Assembly: GCA_023416335.1 (NCBI GenBank)
Contig: JAEZHY010000308.1
Span: 1-20,509, forward strand
Reading direction: 5' to 3'
Length of the DNA: 20,509 bases
Source: Pseudomonadota bacterium
Lineage (GTDB): Bacteria; Desulfobacterota; Syntrophobacteria; Syntrophobacterales; Syntrophobacteraceae
The stretch's first letter is position 1. Every line of letters starts with the position of its first letter. Shown here piece by piece: positions 6,214 through 15,421 of the stretch. Both the position numbers and the translations under genes were made by a program. The notes beneath the pieces were generated by a model. It saw only the letters and a program-made list of their open reading frames with translations. It was not told where the DNA came from and searched no databases.

Positions 6214-6744
6214 TTAGAACTCTATTCCTTTTTGCGCTTTGAGCCCACGCCCGTGGAACGGGTGTTTTACCTCTTTCATCTCGGTAACCATGTCGGCGAT
6301 TCCGATCAGCTCCTCGGGCGCCTTCCTCCCCGTCACAACCACATGCACGCCGGGGGCCCTGTTCTGCAGGTCCTGCAGGACCCGGTCGAGCGGAAGCAAT
6401 CCGTATGAGAGGACCACATTCAACTCATCGAGGACGATCATCTGGTAGCGGCCCAGCGACATCTCCTCGACCGCTTCCGTCCAGCCCGCTTCGGCAAGCT
6501 GACGGTCTTCGTCCAGGCTGTCCTTTTTCCAGGTGAATCCCGTACCGAGCGGCTTTATCCGGACCTCGTCGATTGCATCCAGAGAGCGGAGTTCCCCGTA
6601 AGACCACGATCCCTTTATGAACTGCAGGATCAGGACCTCCATTCCATGTCCGGCAGCACGCATTGCCATGCCCAGTGCCGCCGTGGTCTTTCCCTTGCCG
6701 TCCCCCGTGAAGACAATGAGAAGCCCTTTTGCGCCGTTCCCCAT
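6214..6744 (-). CDS. cobO: Cob(I)yrinic acid a,c-diamide adenosyltransferase
   Basis: A 176-residue cytoplasmic enzyme of the CobO/CobA/BtuR family, which transfers the 5'-deoxyadenosyl group of ATP to reduced corrinoid to make adenosylcobalamin precursors. The P-loop GDGKGKTT is at 14-21, GTGFTW at 67-72, LDELN at 105-109, and the C-terminal signature runs from TGRKAPEELI through KHPF to QKGIEF. I chose ATG 6744 because GGAGG lies 5 bases before it; a TTG 18 bases further upstream is in frame but has no such site. A complete rho-independent terminator ends only about 24 bases upstream, which leaves no room for a promoter after it. No other cobalamin gene and no cobalamin riboswitch is visible here, so the role may be salvage. 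Confidence 0.93.
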   Translation of the reverse strand: MGNGAKGLLIVFTGDGKGKTTAALGMAMRAAGHGMEVLILQFIKGSWSYGELRSLDAIDEVRIKPLGTGFTWKKDSLDEDRQLAEAGWTEAVEEMSLGRYQMIVLDELNVVLSYGLLPLDRVLQDLQNRAPGVHVVVTGRKAPEELIGIADMVTEMKEVKHPFHGRGLKAQKGIEF

Positions 6745-6767
6745 TTCAGCCTCCGTTCTCAAGGGAT

Positions 6768-6791
6768 AAAAAAAGCGGGCCGAAGCCCGCT
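6768..6791 (-). terminator. Rho-independent terminator between fmdB-type gene and cobO
   Basis: On the minus strand AGCGGGC, loop TTCG, GCCCGCT forms a perfect 7-bp stem closed by a very stable UUCG-type tetraloop. Seven T follow (A 6768-6774 on the plus strand). It lies 40 bases after the zinc-ribbon stop and immediately before the cobO ribosome-binding site. Confidence 0.9.
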
Positions 6792-6831
6792 AAGAAAGAA
6801 CTAATAATAGATTAAGAATTCCGTACCGCCG

Positions 6832-7101
6832 TTATGCATCCTTGGATGCGGAAGCGGTAGTCTCCGTCTTTTTCTCGCAGCTCTCGGACTTGCACTCAGA
6901 CGGTTTCGATGTGCTCTGGTTCTTTCCGCAGTAGTCGGTTGTATACCAACCCGAACCTTTCAAGTGGAAAGTGCTCATCGAGATGAGTTTCCGGAGCTGC
7001 CCCTTGCAGTGGCAACATTCGGTCAGAGGCGGATCTGAAAATCTCTGCATGGCTTCGGATGTCTTCCCACACTTGAGGCATTCATACTCGTAGATTGGCA
7101 T
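6832..7101 (-). CDS. FmdB-family zinc-ribbon regulatory protein
   Basis: An 89-residue protein beginning MPIYEYECLKCGK, the standard opening of the FmdB zinc-ribbon family. The zinc site is C8-x-x-C11 with C29-x-x-C32 (ECCHC region). A strongly conserved LRKLIS and FHLKGSGWY block follows, where the family has its second conserved part. The tail is Ser/Thr/Lys/Glu-rich with extra cysteines (C58, C70, C75), probably flexible. Family members are named for a putative regulator of formamidase genes, but the true role is unknown. ATG 7101 has AGGAG close upstream. It lies 94 bases after the lipoprotein gene on the same strand, and a terminator follows it. Confidence 0.9.
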   Translation of the reverse strand: MPIYEYECLKCGKTSEAMQRFSDPPLTECCHCKGQLRKLISMSTFHLKGSGWYTTDYCGKNQSTSKPSECKSESCEKKTETTASASKDA

Positions 7102-7195
7102 AACTCCTGCCCTCCCTATGCACCTTCAATTTCAACTTCAATTCCGCAAAGCTCTGCTTGGTGCAATTATAAGCGGAACACTTTTCTTGTCAAGA

Positions 7196-9160
7196 CTATT
7201 GAGCCGCAGGCGGATAAACCTGATTAAGCTGCCCGTTCACGACCTGGAGGATCGTAAACTGTCGTTCCAGGTCTCCCTTCTGGTTTATACTGTATGTTCC
7301 TGCAACCCCCCTGTAATTCTTTGCCTGCAGCAGGTTGTTGAACATCGAGTTGCGATCGGCGCTGCCCGCCCCCCTCGCCTGAAGCACCATCATGAGTGCA
7401 TCGTAAGCCTGGGCTTCGAGGTAGGACGGAGTCGCATTATACAGGGATTCGAATTTCTCCCTGAAGGTCCTGACCTGCGGAGCGCGGCTCTCAGGATAAA
7501 AGGAGGTCACGAAAAGCGCCTGATCCACGTAAACCCCGCCCTCTTGTGCCAGGGGAGCTTCACTCCAGAGGTTGGTTCCCAGAAGTGTGGTCCCGATAAT
7601 ATTGTTGTAGGGCAGCTGCGGAGCAATCAAAGCGACCGAACTGACCTGGTCGGGTATGAAGAGGGCCTCGAAAGGCGTTCCTTCCGTAACCGCAAGCGGC
7701 GCGTTCTTCTTTGCAATGTTCATCAACTTCTGCAGAGGCTCATTGAAATCCGCGCTTTTCTCCTTGTAGGAGGCGCCGGCAATCATTGTCCCCCCCTGCT
7801 CCTTCACGGTTTCGGCAAAGATTTTGGCCATTCTCTGACCGTACCGGTCGTCCGGGAACAGGCTGGCAAAACGCTCGTATTTCAACTTTTCGCGGCAGTA
7901 CTTAACCAGCGCCCTTACGAGGTCGCGGCTGTCCACAACGACGTGCAGCACAAAGCTGTTGTCCTGGGCGTCGTCTTCTTTCTGGGTAAGGGTGAGCAGG
8001 GGAACTCCCTCCCGATTGGCAAGAGGAGCCACATCCTTGTTGGCCTGTGCCCCAAGCGGACCGATTACCGCCATAACGCCTTCTTTTCTGGCCAAATCGG
8101 TGAAAGCCTGTTCTGCGGTCCCTTTTTCGGCACCCGAATCCTTGATGACCAGGTTCACTTTGCTCTGCGGGTGTGTCTCATTCCAGTCGGAGGCAGCCAG
8201 GTTTACGCCGCGCACGACCATGTCCCCATATTTGGAATTCGGTCCGTTCAAAGGAATAAGGACCCCGATTTTATCCGAACTGACGGAAGTCTGTGATCCG
8301 GCAGCTGCAGCCGGACCCGCCGTTGCCGGTCCCTCTGCGACTTTCGTCCCTCTCAGGGCCGCCTGCATTTCGCCGATAAGAGGATGGGCCGGATTCTGGG
8401 CGATTGCCGCCTTCAGGCGTTCCCTGGCCATATCGCCCTGCCCTTTTTGCATTTCAATCTGAGCGGCCCGAAAATCGAGGAAAACCCGCATGAAATCGGA
8501 CGGGTTCCTCTTGTAGAGTTTTTTCAATGCACCTTCGTCCGCCCTGCTCAACACGTCGTTCGTGGCCTTTGTAAGGGCCCTTTTCCGGTCGGGTGTATCC
8601 GCAACCGTAAATCCCGATGAACTCCAGTCCATCGCTGCTTCGAAGTCGTTGTCTTTTGAGTAGATTCCGAGCATCAACTCAGCAAGACCGTAGCGAACCG
8701 AGGGTTGGGCTGCAGCAGACTCCCAGAGCGGAACGGCGTCTTTCATGACCTGCTTCGTCTTCCCGTTCTGCGCCTGCACTTTGAGCATATTCAACCTGGC
8801 AGCGGCGATTCCGTCCCACTTCGGGTAGGCGTATATCAGGTAATCGAAATACTGCATCGCCTTTTCCGGCTGCCCCTGTGACAGGTACAGCTCGCCGAGC
8901 CTGTTCAGCGCCTCCGCGGCCAGAGGCGTATTGGGGAATTTCTGGACTATCTTTTCCCAGAGGCTTACGGCATTGGGAACTTTACCGGCTTTGTACGCCT
9001 GGTCGGCCTGCCGATAAAGCTCTTCAGCCTCGGGAGGCGAAACCGGGGAAAATGCCGATACCTGCTCCGGAGGAGCTTGTCTGGGCCCCCCGCCACACCC
9101 GGAGAGGATAAGAACACAGATGAAAAAAAGAGCCAGGGCGCCTTTTTTGTTCCTTTGCAT
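7196..9160 (-). CDS. Lipoprotein with TPR repeats and a periplasmic-binding (LpoA/Leu-binding-like) domain
   Basis: A 654-residue envelope protein. The signal peptide is MQRNKKG, a hydrophobic core, then lipobox LSGC with the lipidated Cys at 22. Residues about 44-260 are TPR-like helices (ELYRQADQAYKAGKVPNAV is the first clear repeat). A Pro/Ala-rich linker precedes a type-1 periplasmic-binding domain from about 298 (IGVLIPLNGPNSKYG) to the end. This architecture matches penicillin-binding-protein activators (LpoA-like) and their branched-chain amino-acid-binding relatives; with no ABC permease nearby, an envelope or peptidoglycan role is likelier than transport. ATG 9160 is preferred over 9178 because GAGG sits just upstream of it. 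A peptidoglycan-synthase activator role remains inference. Confidence 0.82.
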   Translation of the reverse strand: MQRNKKGALALFFICVLILSGCGGGPRQAPPEQVSAFSPVSPPEAEELYRQADQAYKAGKVPNAVSLWEKIVQKFPNTPLAAEALNRLGELYLSQGQPEKAMQYFDYLIYAYPKWDGIAAARLNMLKVQAQNGKTKQVMKDAVPLWESAAAQPSVRYGLAELMLGIYSKDNDFEAAMDWSSSGFTVADTPDRKRALTKATNDVLSRADEGALKKLYKRNPSDFMRVFLDFRAAQIEMQKGQGDMARERLKAAIAQNPAHPLIGEMQAALRGTKVAEGPATAGPAAAAGSQTSVSSDKIGVLIPLNGPNSKYGDMVVRGVNLAASDWNETHPQSKVNLVIKDSGAEKGTAEQAFTDLARKEGVMAVIGPLGAQANKDVAPLANREGVPLLTLTQKEDDAQDNSFVLHVVVDSRDLVRALVKYCREKLKYERFASLFPDDRYGQRMAKIFAETVKEQGGTMIAGASYKEKSADFNEPLQKLMNIAKKNAPLAVTEGTPFEALFIPDQVSSVALIAPQLPYNNIIGTTLLGTNLWSEAPLAQEGGVYVDQALFVTSFYPESRAPQVRTFREKFESLYNATPSYLEAQAYDALMMVLQARGAGSADRNSMFNNLLQAKNYRGVAGTYSINQKGDLERQFTILQVVNGQLNQVYPPAAQ

Positions 9161-9202
9161 AAATGCCTCTATATACACTCACGAACAATAAATGAAGAAA
9201 AT

Positions 9203-9264
9203 CGCCGGCATTCCCAAATGGGTCCGGCGCACAAAAAGACTGGGGCACGCATTCAGCGTGCCCC
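9203..9264 (-). terminator. Two tandem hairpins after dnaK
   Basis: GGGGCACGC (9242-9250), loop of 5, GCGTGCCCC (9256-9264) is a perfect 9-bp stem. On the minus strand it is followed after 4 bases by five T (9233-9237). Next comes CGCCGG (9203-9208) with CCGGCG (9224-9229) enclosing CCC/GGG, followed on the minus strand by ATTTTC. Both are in terminator orientation for dnaK and lie directly upstream of the lipoprotein gene. Confidence 0.6.
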
Positions 9265-9276
9265 TTAATACATCGG

Positions 9277-9312
9277 AAAACCCATTTAGAAAAGACTAAA
9301 TGGGAATTTTTT
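9277..9312 (-). terminator. dnaK rho-independent terminator (could act both ways)
   Basis: On the minus strand CCCATTTAG (9304-9296), a 6-base loop and CTAAATGGG (9289-9281) form a 9-bp perfect stem followed by TTTT (9280-9277). On the plus strand the same stem is followed by AA and six T (9307-9312), so it could terminate in both directions. It begins 7 bases beyond the dnaK stop. Confidence 0.85.
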
Positions 9313-9318
9313 GTCCGG

Positions 9319-11235
<1,917 letters not shown>

Positions 11236-11355
11236 TTATTGCCTCCTTCGAGTCCCTTTAGTTCGCTAAATTCTTTCTGAATGAGTGTTCGACTTGGAGT
11301 CTACTGCGATCGAGCGTCAGGTATAATGCCGAACATCGCCGGCCGCCAGGGCACG

Positions 11356-11910
11356 CTATACGTTTTTCGAATTCCTGGCTACCCCTACCATTGCCGGCCG
11401 AAGGAGCCGGTCACGCAACGTATATCCCTTCTGAAATTCCCTTGTTACGGTCATATCCGGGTGTTCGTTCGATTCTTCCTGGGTTACCGCCTCATGCCGA
11501 TTCGGATCGAAAGGCTCTCCGATCGACTCGAATGGGTTTCCACCAAATTTCGCAAACACGTCGATGAAACTCTTAAGGGTCATCCGCACACCTTCGAGGA
11601 GGCCCTGATTGGCTTCATCTTTTTCGCCGTGTTCGATTGCCCGCTCAAGATTGTCGATAACGGGAATGAGTTCCCGCATAATACTTTCGTTGGCGTAGGA
11701 AATCCCCTCCGACTTCTCCCTTTCCAGACGTTTGCGGGTATTGTCGAGTTCGGCTGCCAGCCGGAGCATCCGGTCCTGAGCCTGCTTGAGTTCTTCTTCT
11801 TTTTTCGCTAGGAGATCCTGAAGATCCTCCATTTTTTCCGCCGCGCCCTGCTCTTCCGAGGAAGATTCAGGAACATCGACGTTGTCGCTGTTCTGAATGG
11901 TTTCAGGCAT
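11356..11910 (-). CDS. grpE: Nucleotide-exchange factor GrpE
   Basis: A 184-residue cochaperone that releases ADP from DnaK. The acidic N-terminus leads into a long coiled coil (about residues 25-75, with LAKKEEELKQAQDRMLRLAA). The family core follows: AELDNTRKRLEREK, LIPVIDNLERAIEHG, and a beta domain ending with KGYTLRDRLLRPAMVGVA. Length is normal. ATG 11910 has AAGGAGGAG upstream at slightly long spacing. It lies 97 bases after hrcA and 120 bases before dnaK on the same strand, which is the classic heat-shock operon order. Confidence 0.97.
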   Translation of the reverse strand: MPETIQNSDNVDVPESSSEEQGAAEKMEDLQDLLAKKEEELKQAQDRMLRLAAELDNTRKRLEREKSEGISYANESIMRELIPVIDNLERAIEHGEKDEANQGLLEGVRMTLKSFIDVFAKFGGNPFESIGEPFDPNRHEAVTQEESNEHPDMTVTREFQKGYTLRDRLLRPAMVGVARNSKNV

Positions 11911-12007
11911 TAAAATGGCTCCTCCTTTTCAACCCCCTGTAATCCTTTCAAATATAAGTTCGCCACACCGGAAATGTGATGCAACCGGCAAGCAAACCTG
12001 ATTTTTC

Positions 12008-13054
12008 CTAACGATCGCCGGTTTCTTCCAGGATCTGGCTCAGAAATTTCGCCGTGAACTCCACGACGGGTATGATCCGCGAGTAGTCCATCCGCAACGG
12101 GCCGATGACGCCCAAAACACCCAACGGCGTCTCCCCGCGGCCGTAGGGGGACGAAATAACGCTCATTTCCTGCAACTCCTGCAACTCGCTTTCCGTGCCG
12201 AGGATGATCTGAATCCCGGTCGAGGCCCTGAGCGTCACGTCCAAAAGCCGGATGATTCTCGACTTGTCCTCGAAAGTCTGGAGAATGCGCCTCATCCTCT
12301 CCACGTCCGCAAATTCCGGATTGTTGAAGAGGTTCGACTGACCCTCTATGTAGATTTCGCTTTCCTCGATCGTATTCTGGATTGCCTGCTGCGCAATCTC
12401 CAGCGCTCGCGAGAAGAGCTGGTCGAAAACCACCTTCTCGCTACTCATTTCTTCCAGTATGCGTTCCCTCACACTCGATATGGGTACGTTGCGCAGCAGT
12501 TCATTGATATAGCGTGCGTATTTGTCCAGTTCGAGCTGATTGATCTCCTCCGGCCATTCGATATGTGTCTGGTGGACCAACCCTGCCCTGGAAATGAGGA
12601 CCACCATGATATCGTGCGACCCGAGCCGGATGAATTCGATATGTTTGAACCGTGTGACCGTGAATTTCGGCCAGAGCACCACCCCCGCCTGCTGTCCGTA
12701 CTGGGAAAGAATTCTCGACGTCCGCAGCAGGAGGTCCTTGATGTCCTGCGGCCTGTTCTTCAATGCGTCGCGAATCCGTTCTTTCTCGGTCTTGCTGAGC
12801 TGCCTCGATCTCATGATCGAGTCGAGGTAAAACCGAAAGCCTTTTACCGTGGGGATACGGCCCGCCGAAGTATGCGGCTGAAGCAAAAACCCCATTTCCT
12901 CCAGATCGGCCATCACGTTCCGGATTGTTGCCGGACTAACGCTCATCACGCTTCTTTTGGAAATGGTCCTGGACCCGACAGGCTCACCGGTTTCTATGTA
13001 GTCCGTTATGACCGCTTCCAAAACAATCTGATCGCGTTGTGTGAGTTTTATCAC
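12008..13054 (-). CDS. hrcA: Heat-inducible transcription repressor HrcA
   Basis: A 348-residue repressor that binds CIRCE operators and shuts off chaperone genes when GroEL is in excess. The N-terminal winged helix contains LTQRDQIVLEAVITDYIETG and SPATIRNVMADLEEMGFL.QPHTSAGRIPT, the most conserved part of the family. The middle carries the usual regulatory domain, and GVLGVIGP.RMDYSRIIPVVEF closes the protein. I start at GTG 13054 (Val-Ile-Lys-Leu-Thr-Gln) because AAGGAG lies 7 bases upstream. A GTG at 13078 would lie inside the CIRCE operator and is unlikely. It is first in the hrcA-grpE-dnaK operon and represses itself through the operator directly upstream. Confidence 0.96.
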   Translation of the reverse strand: MIKLTQRDQIVLEAVITDYIETGEPVGSRTISKRSVMSVSPATIRNVMADLEEMGFLLQPHTSAGRIPTVKGFRFYLDSIMRSRQLSKTEKERIRDALKNRPQDIKDLLLRTSRILSQYGQQAGVVLWPKFTVTRFKHIEFIRLGSHDIMVVLISRAGLVHQTHIEWPEEINQLELDKYARYINELLRNVPISSVRERILEEMSSEKVVFDQLFSRALEIAQQAIQNTIEESEIYIEGQSNLFNNPEFADVERMRRILQTFEDKSRIIRLLDVTLRASTGIQIILGTESELQELQEMSVISSPYGRGETPLGVLGVIGPLRMDYSRIIPVVEFTAKFLSQILEETGDR

Positions 13055-13071
13055 GTCAACACTCCTTGTTA

Positions 13072-13098
13072 TTAGCACTCACTTCTGAAGAGTGCTAG
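13072..13098 (-). promoter_or_regulatory. CIRCE operator (HrcA binding site)
   Basis: TTAGCACTC, a 9-base spacer, then GAGTGCTAG is the canonical 9-9-9 CIRCE palindrome. It matches the consensus TTAGCACTC-N9-GAGTGCTAA except for the last base. It lies between the predicted -10 box and the hrcA start, which predicts direct self-repression and heat induction of the whole operon. Confidence 0.96.
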
Positions 13099-13101
13099 AA
13101 A

Positions 13102-13130
13102 AACCTAGTGCTATTTGTCCGCTTTGTCAA
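13102..13130 (-). promoter_or_regulatory. Sigma-70-type promoter of hrcA-grpE-dnaK
   Basis: On the minus strand TTGACA (13130-13125, a perfect -35) is followed after exactly 17 bases by TAGGTT (13107-13102), a weak -10. The CIRCE operator begins 3 bases further, so a transcript would start inside or beside it, as expected for HrcA repression. Confidence 0.65.
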
Positions 13131-13285
13131 GAGTCAGGAAAGCACTATCCAAAAACTTGTCTTAATTTTGACTCGATTATGTTCGGAGCGGAGACCCGGT
13201 CCGAGAATCTCCGATGCGACCCTGCGGCAATTATAGCTTTATTATACTCGCAGGAAACGGTCCCGGTTCAAGAACCCAAGTTCCT

Positions 13286-14248
13286 CTACAAGATTTCAGC
13301 TTTGCCCCTTATGATCGCTGAGGTCGTCTCATCGTACTCCCGCTTGATCTGGAAAAGAACAACCGATGCAATCACAAGCAATCCACCCAGCATCTGAAGC
13401 GGTTCCAGAGACTCTCCAAGGAAGATATAAGCTATGAACGCGGCGGCTATGGGTTCCAGGGTGGCCGTAACGGTAGCCCGGGTGGACCGGATCAGGCTGA
13501 TTCCCATAGTGTAGAGGCCGAAAGGCACGGCGGTTCCAAGTACCACTATGTATGCGATCCAGAACCACTGCACCCCGGTATACTCCACACGAAAGGACGA
13601 AAACGGAGGCAATGCAATGTTCCAGAAGGCAGCGGAAAAAACCGTCGCGTAAAATACGACTGTCCAGGGATCGTGCCGCCTCATCCCTTTTTCGCCGTAA
13701 ATGGCGTACCAGGCGTAGAAGACACCCGCCAGGATGCCGAGAATAATTCCGGTCCGGTTTAGAACGAACATGTCGAAGTTATATGCTCCGACCGCAAGAT
13801 AGCACCCGAACAGTGAGATCGCTATTGCAGCCAGAGTGATCTTCGTCAACTTTTCGGGAGCAATAAACGCATAATAGATTGCGATAAAGGCCGGCGCAAG
13901 ATACTGAAGCAGTATCGCAACCGCGACATTGATCTTGCTGATCGTATAAAAATAGGTGAACTGGACCATCCCCAGTCCGGTTACCCCAAGGATTACAAAA
14001 TAGATGATTTCCTTTGCAGGAATCTTGAGAAGCCGCGGATTCATCACCAGCAGGAGAAAGAACAGGAAGACAGCAGCCAGAGTCACCCGCAACTGGACGA
14101 TCTGAAAAGGGGTAATCCCCTGCGAGAAAAGGAACTTTCCGGCTGAACCGGAAATGGCCCACAGAATCGCAGCAGATATAACCAGCAGGTAACCCTTGCG
14201 CGGGATGAGCCCCGCTTCACCATTCGTATCGGGAATTTTCTCTTTCAT
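13286..14248 (-). CDS. EamA/DMT-superfamily membrane transporter
   Basis: A 320-residue inner-membrane protein with about ten hydrophobic helices in two repeated halves, the drug/metabolite transporter fold. Typical signs are the first helix LLVISAAILWAISGSAGKFL, the loop PFQIVQLRVTLAAVFLF, and the second-repeat end ATLEPIAAAFIAYIFLGESL with the conserved Glu-Pro. Substrates of the family range from amino acids to nucleotide sugars and cannot be told from the sequence. ATG 14248 has only a weak, distant AGGAAA, so expression may be low. It stands alone: about 230 bases separate it from the hrcA start downstream and 360 bases from the amidohydrolase upstream. Confidence 0.9.
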   Translation of the reverse strand: MKEKIPDTNGEAGLIPRKGYLLVISAAILWAISGSAGKFLFSQGITPFQIVQLRVTLAAVFLFFLLLVMNPRLLKIPAKEIIYFVILGVTGLGMVQFTYFYTISKINVAVAILLQYLAPAFIAIYYAFIAPEKLTKITLAAIAISLFGCYLAVGAYNFDMFVLNRTGIILGILAGVFYAWYAIYGEKGMRRHDPWTVVFYATVFSAAFWNIALPPFSSFRVEYTGVQWFWIAYIVVLGTAVPFGLYTMGISLIRSTRATVTATLEPIAAAFIAYIFLGESLEPLQMLGGLLVIASVVLFQIKREYDETTSAIIRGKAEIL

Positions 14249-14608
14249 CAGTCTGCAAAAAATTTCCTGTAGATTTCAAAAAACACCCCGGTGCAAATTT
14301 CCGGGTCGGTAGATGCATGAGACCAAATGCCGCCAAATCATTCTTGCGGAAGACTGGCTATTTATCATCAAATGCACTGGAGTAAAACCCTTTGTTTGGT
14401 AGACACATGGGGGATTAAGTTGCCGGCTCTGGGTAATTTGCATGTCATCGAGAGGCAGGAAGGTTCCTCAAAGAGGCATTATGGCTTCCGCCCGATGAGC
14501 GGACAGAGATTGCGAAGAATCCTCCGGCAAGCCTGAGCCCGCCGTCCCTGGAAGACGTAGATCCCTTGTGGGGAAACGAGGCGGAAGACCCGACCGGGCG
14601 GCAGTCAC
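14249..14608. other. Non-coding stretch between permease and amidohydrolase
   Basis: A 360-base spacer without a supported gene. A 69-codon plus-strand frame at 14327-14536 lacks a ribosome-binding site. A TTGGTAGACACA segment near 14397 recalls a tRNA D-arm, but no T-arm or acceptor pairing follows. I find no clear terminator. Confidence 0.5.
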
Positions 14609-15364
14609 TCAAACATTGCTCTCCCGCAGCAGCTTCAGGATATTCAAACCGACGATCGCGTCGCGCTGTTCCTCAGGCAGGTTCAGCCGAAGTATCTTGC
14701 GCAATTCCGATGCCGGGTTCCCAAATGGGAAATCGGAACCGAACATGATTCGTTCGTGGCCGTAGCGCGAAATGTAATCCATGACCGTATCCGGCAATGT
14801 CAGAGCAGTATCGGCATAGACGTTCGGACGCTCCCAGATGCCATTCCTGCAAAACAGGTCATATCCCCCGCTCAGAAGGCCGCAGTGCGGAATGATTACC
14901 TTCACGCCCGGGGCAAGTTCGTCCAGAAAAAGGATTGTGTTTTCGAATTCCTCTTCCAGGCAGACCGGCATATTCGCGGCACGGATTACATCGATGGCGG
15001 CAGCACATTCCCGGCTGCCATACCTGTAAGTCGGTTCATCGGGGTGCCTGTGCCATTTTATGCCCTTGTGGCCGCGAAGCTGGTCCACGGCGAAGTCGTT
15101 CCATATGAAGAAATACGGAAATACTTCGAATTCCACCGACCCGATTCCGAGCAGGTATTCATTCGCTGCCCGTCTTCTTTCCCGCCAGAATTGCGTATCG
15201 ACAAATTCCGGATCGTAGCGGTCATAGATCTCCATCACAGGCGGAAACATAACTGCCGCCGTGATTCCGCTGTCCCCAAGGGCGGCCATGTAGTCGCAAA
15301 GGTCCTGGGGAGGATACCGGTCCTGTCGCCCGCAATGGGCGTGGGCATCGACAATGCGGCTCAT
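14609..15364 (-). CDS. Amidohydrolase (metal-dependent hydrolase, amidohydrolase-2 type)
   Basis: A 251-residue TIM-barrel hydrolase. The metal-binding HxH is DAHAHCG (H8, H10), the third-strand region is GIKWHRHP (H105, H107), then IPHCG (H160) and the catalytic Asp in FGSDFPFG (D211). Where relatives usually have a His after the fifth strand (PVLxH), this protein has PVCLEEE (residues 133-139), so a Glu may bind metal instead. It is about 50 residues shorter than many relatives. The reaction could be hydrolysis or decarboxylation and the substrate is unknown. The gene lies 57 bases after the DppF-type ATPase on the same strand and is probably the last gene of that operon, hinting at processing of an imported compound. 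Confidence 0.85.
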   Translation of the reverse strand: MSRIVDAHAHCGRQDRYPPQDLCDYMAALGDSGITAAVMFPPVMEIYDRYDPEFVDTQFWRERRRAANEYLLGIGSVEFEVFPYFFIWNDFAVDQLRGHKGIKWHRHPDEPTYRYGSRECAAAIDVIRAANMPVCLEEEFENTILFLDELAPGVKVIIPHCGLLSGGYDLFCRNGIWERPNVYADTALTLPDTVMDYISRYGHERIMFGSDFPFGNPASELRKILRLNLPEEQRDAIVGLNILKLLRESNV

Positions 15365-15421
15365 ACGATCCCTGACGTTTTGGCGTTCGATCCGGATAGC
15401 GGGAGCTGAACAGAACTCCGG

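Noticed and set aside
7118..8296. A 392-codon plus-strand frame opposite the lipoprotein gene
   Set aside because: It is antisense to the periplasmic-binding domain, which is well supported, and its translation shows no recognisable pattern.
13055..13078. GTG at 13078 as the hrcA start
   Set aside because: It lies inside the CIRCE operator. GTG 13054 has an AAGGAG at proper spacing and gives the normal family N-terminus.
14390..14480. tRNA-Leu-like sequence (TTGGTAGACACA)
   Set aside because: Only a D-arm-like string is present. There is no TTCAAATC-type T-loop and the ends do not pair.
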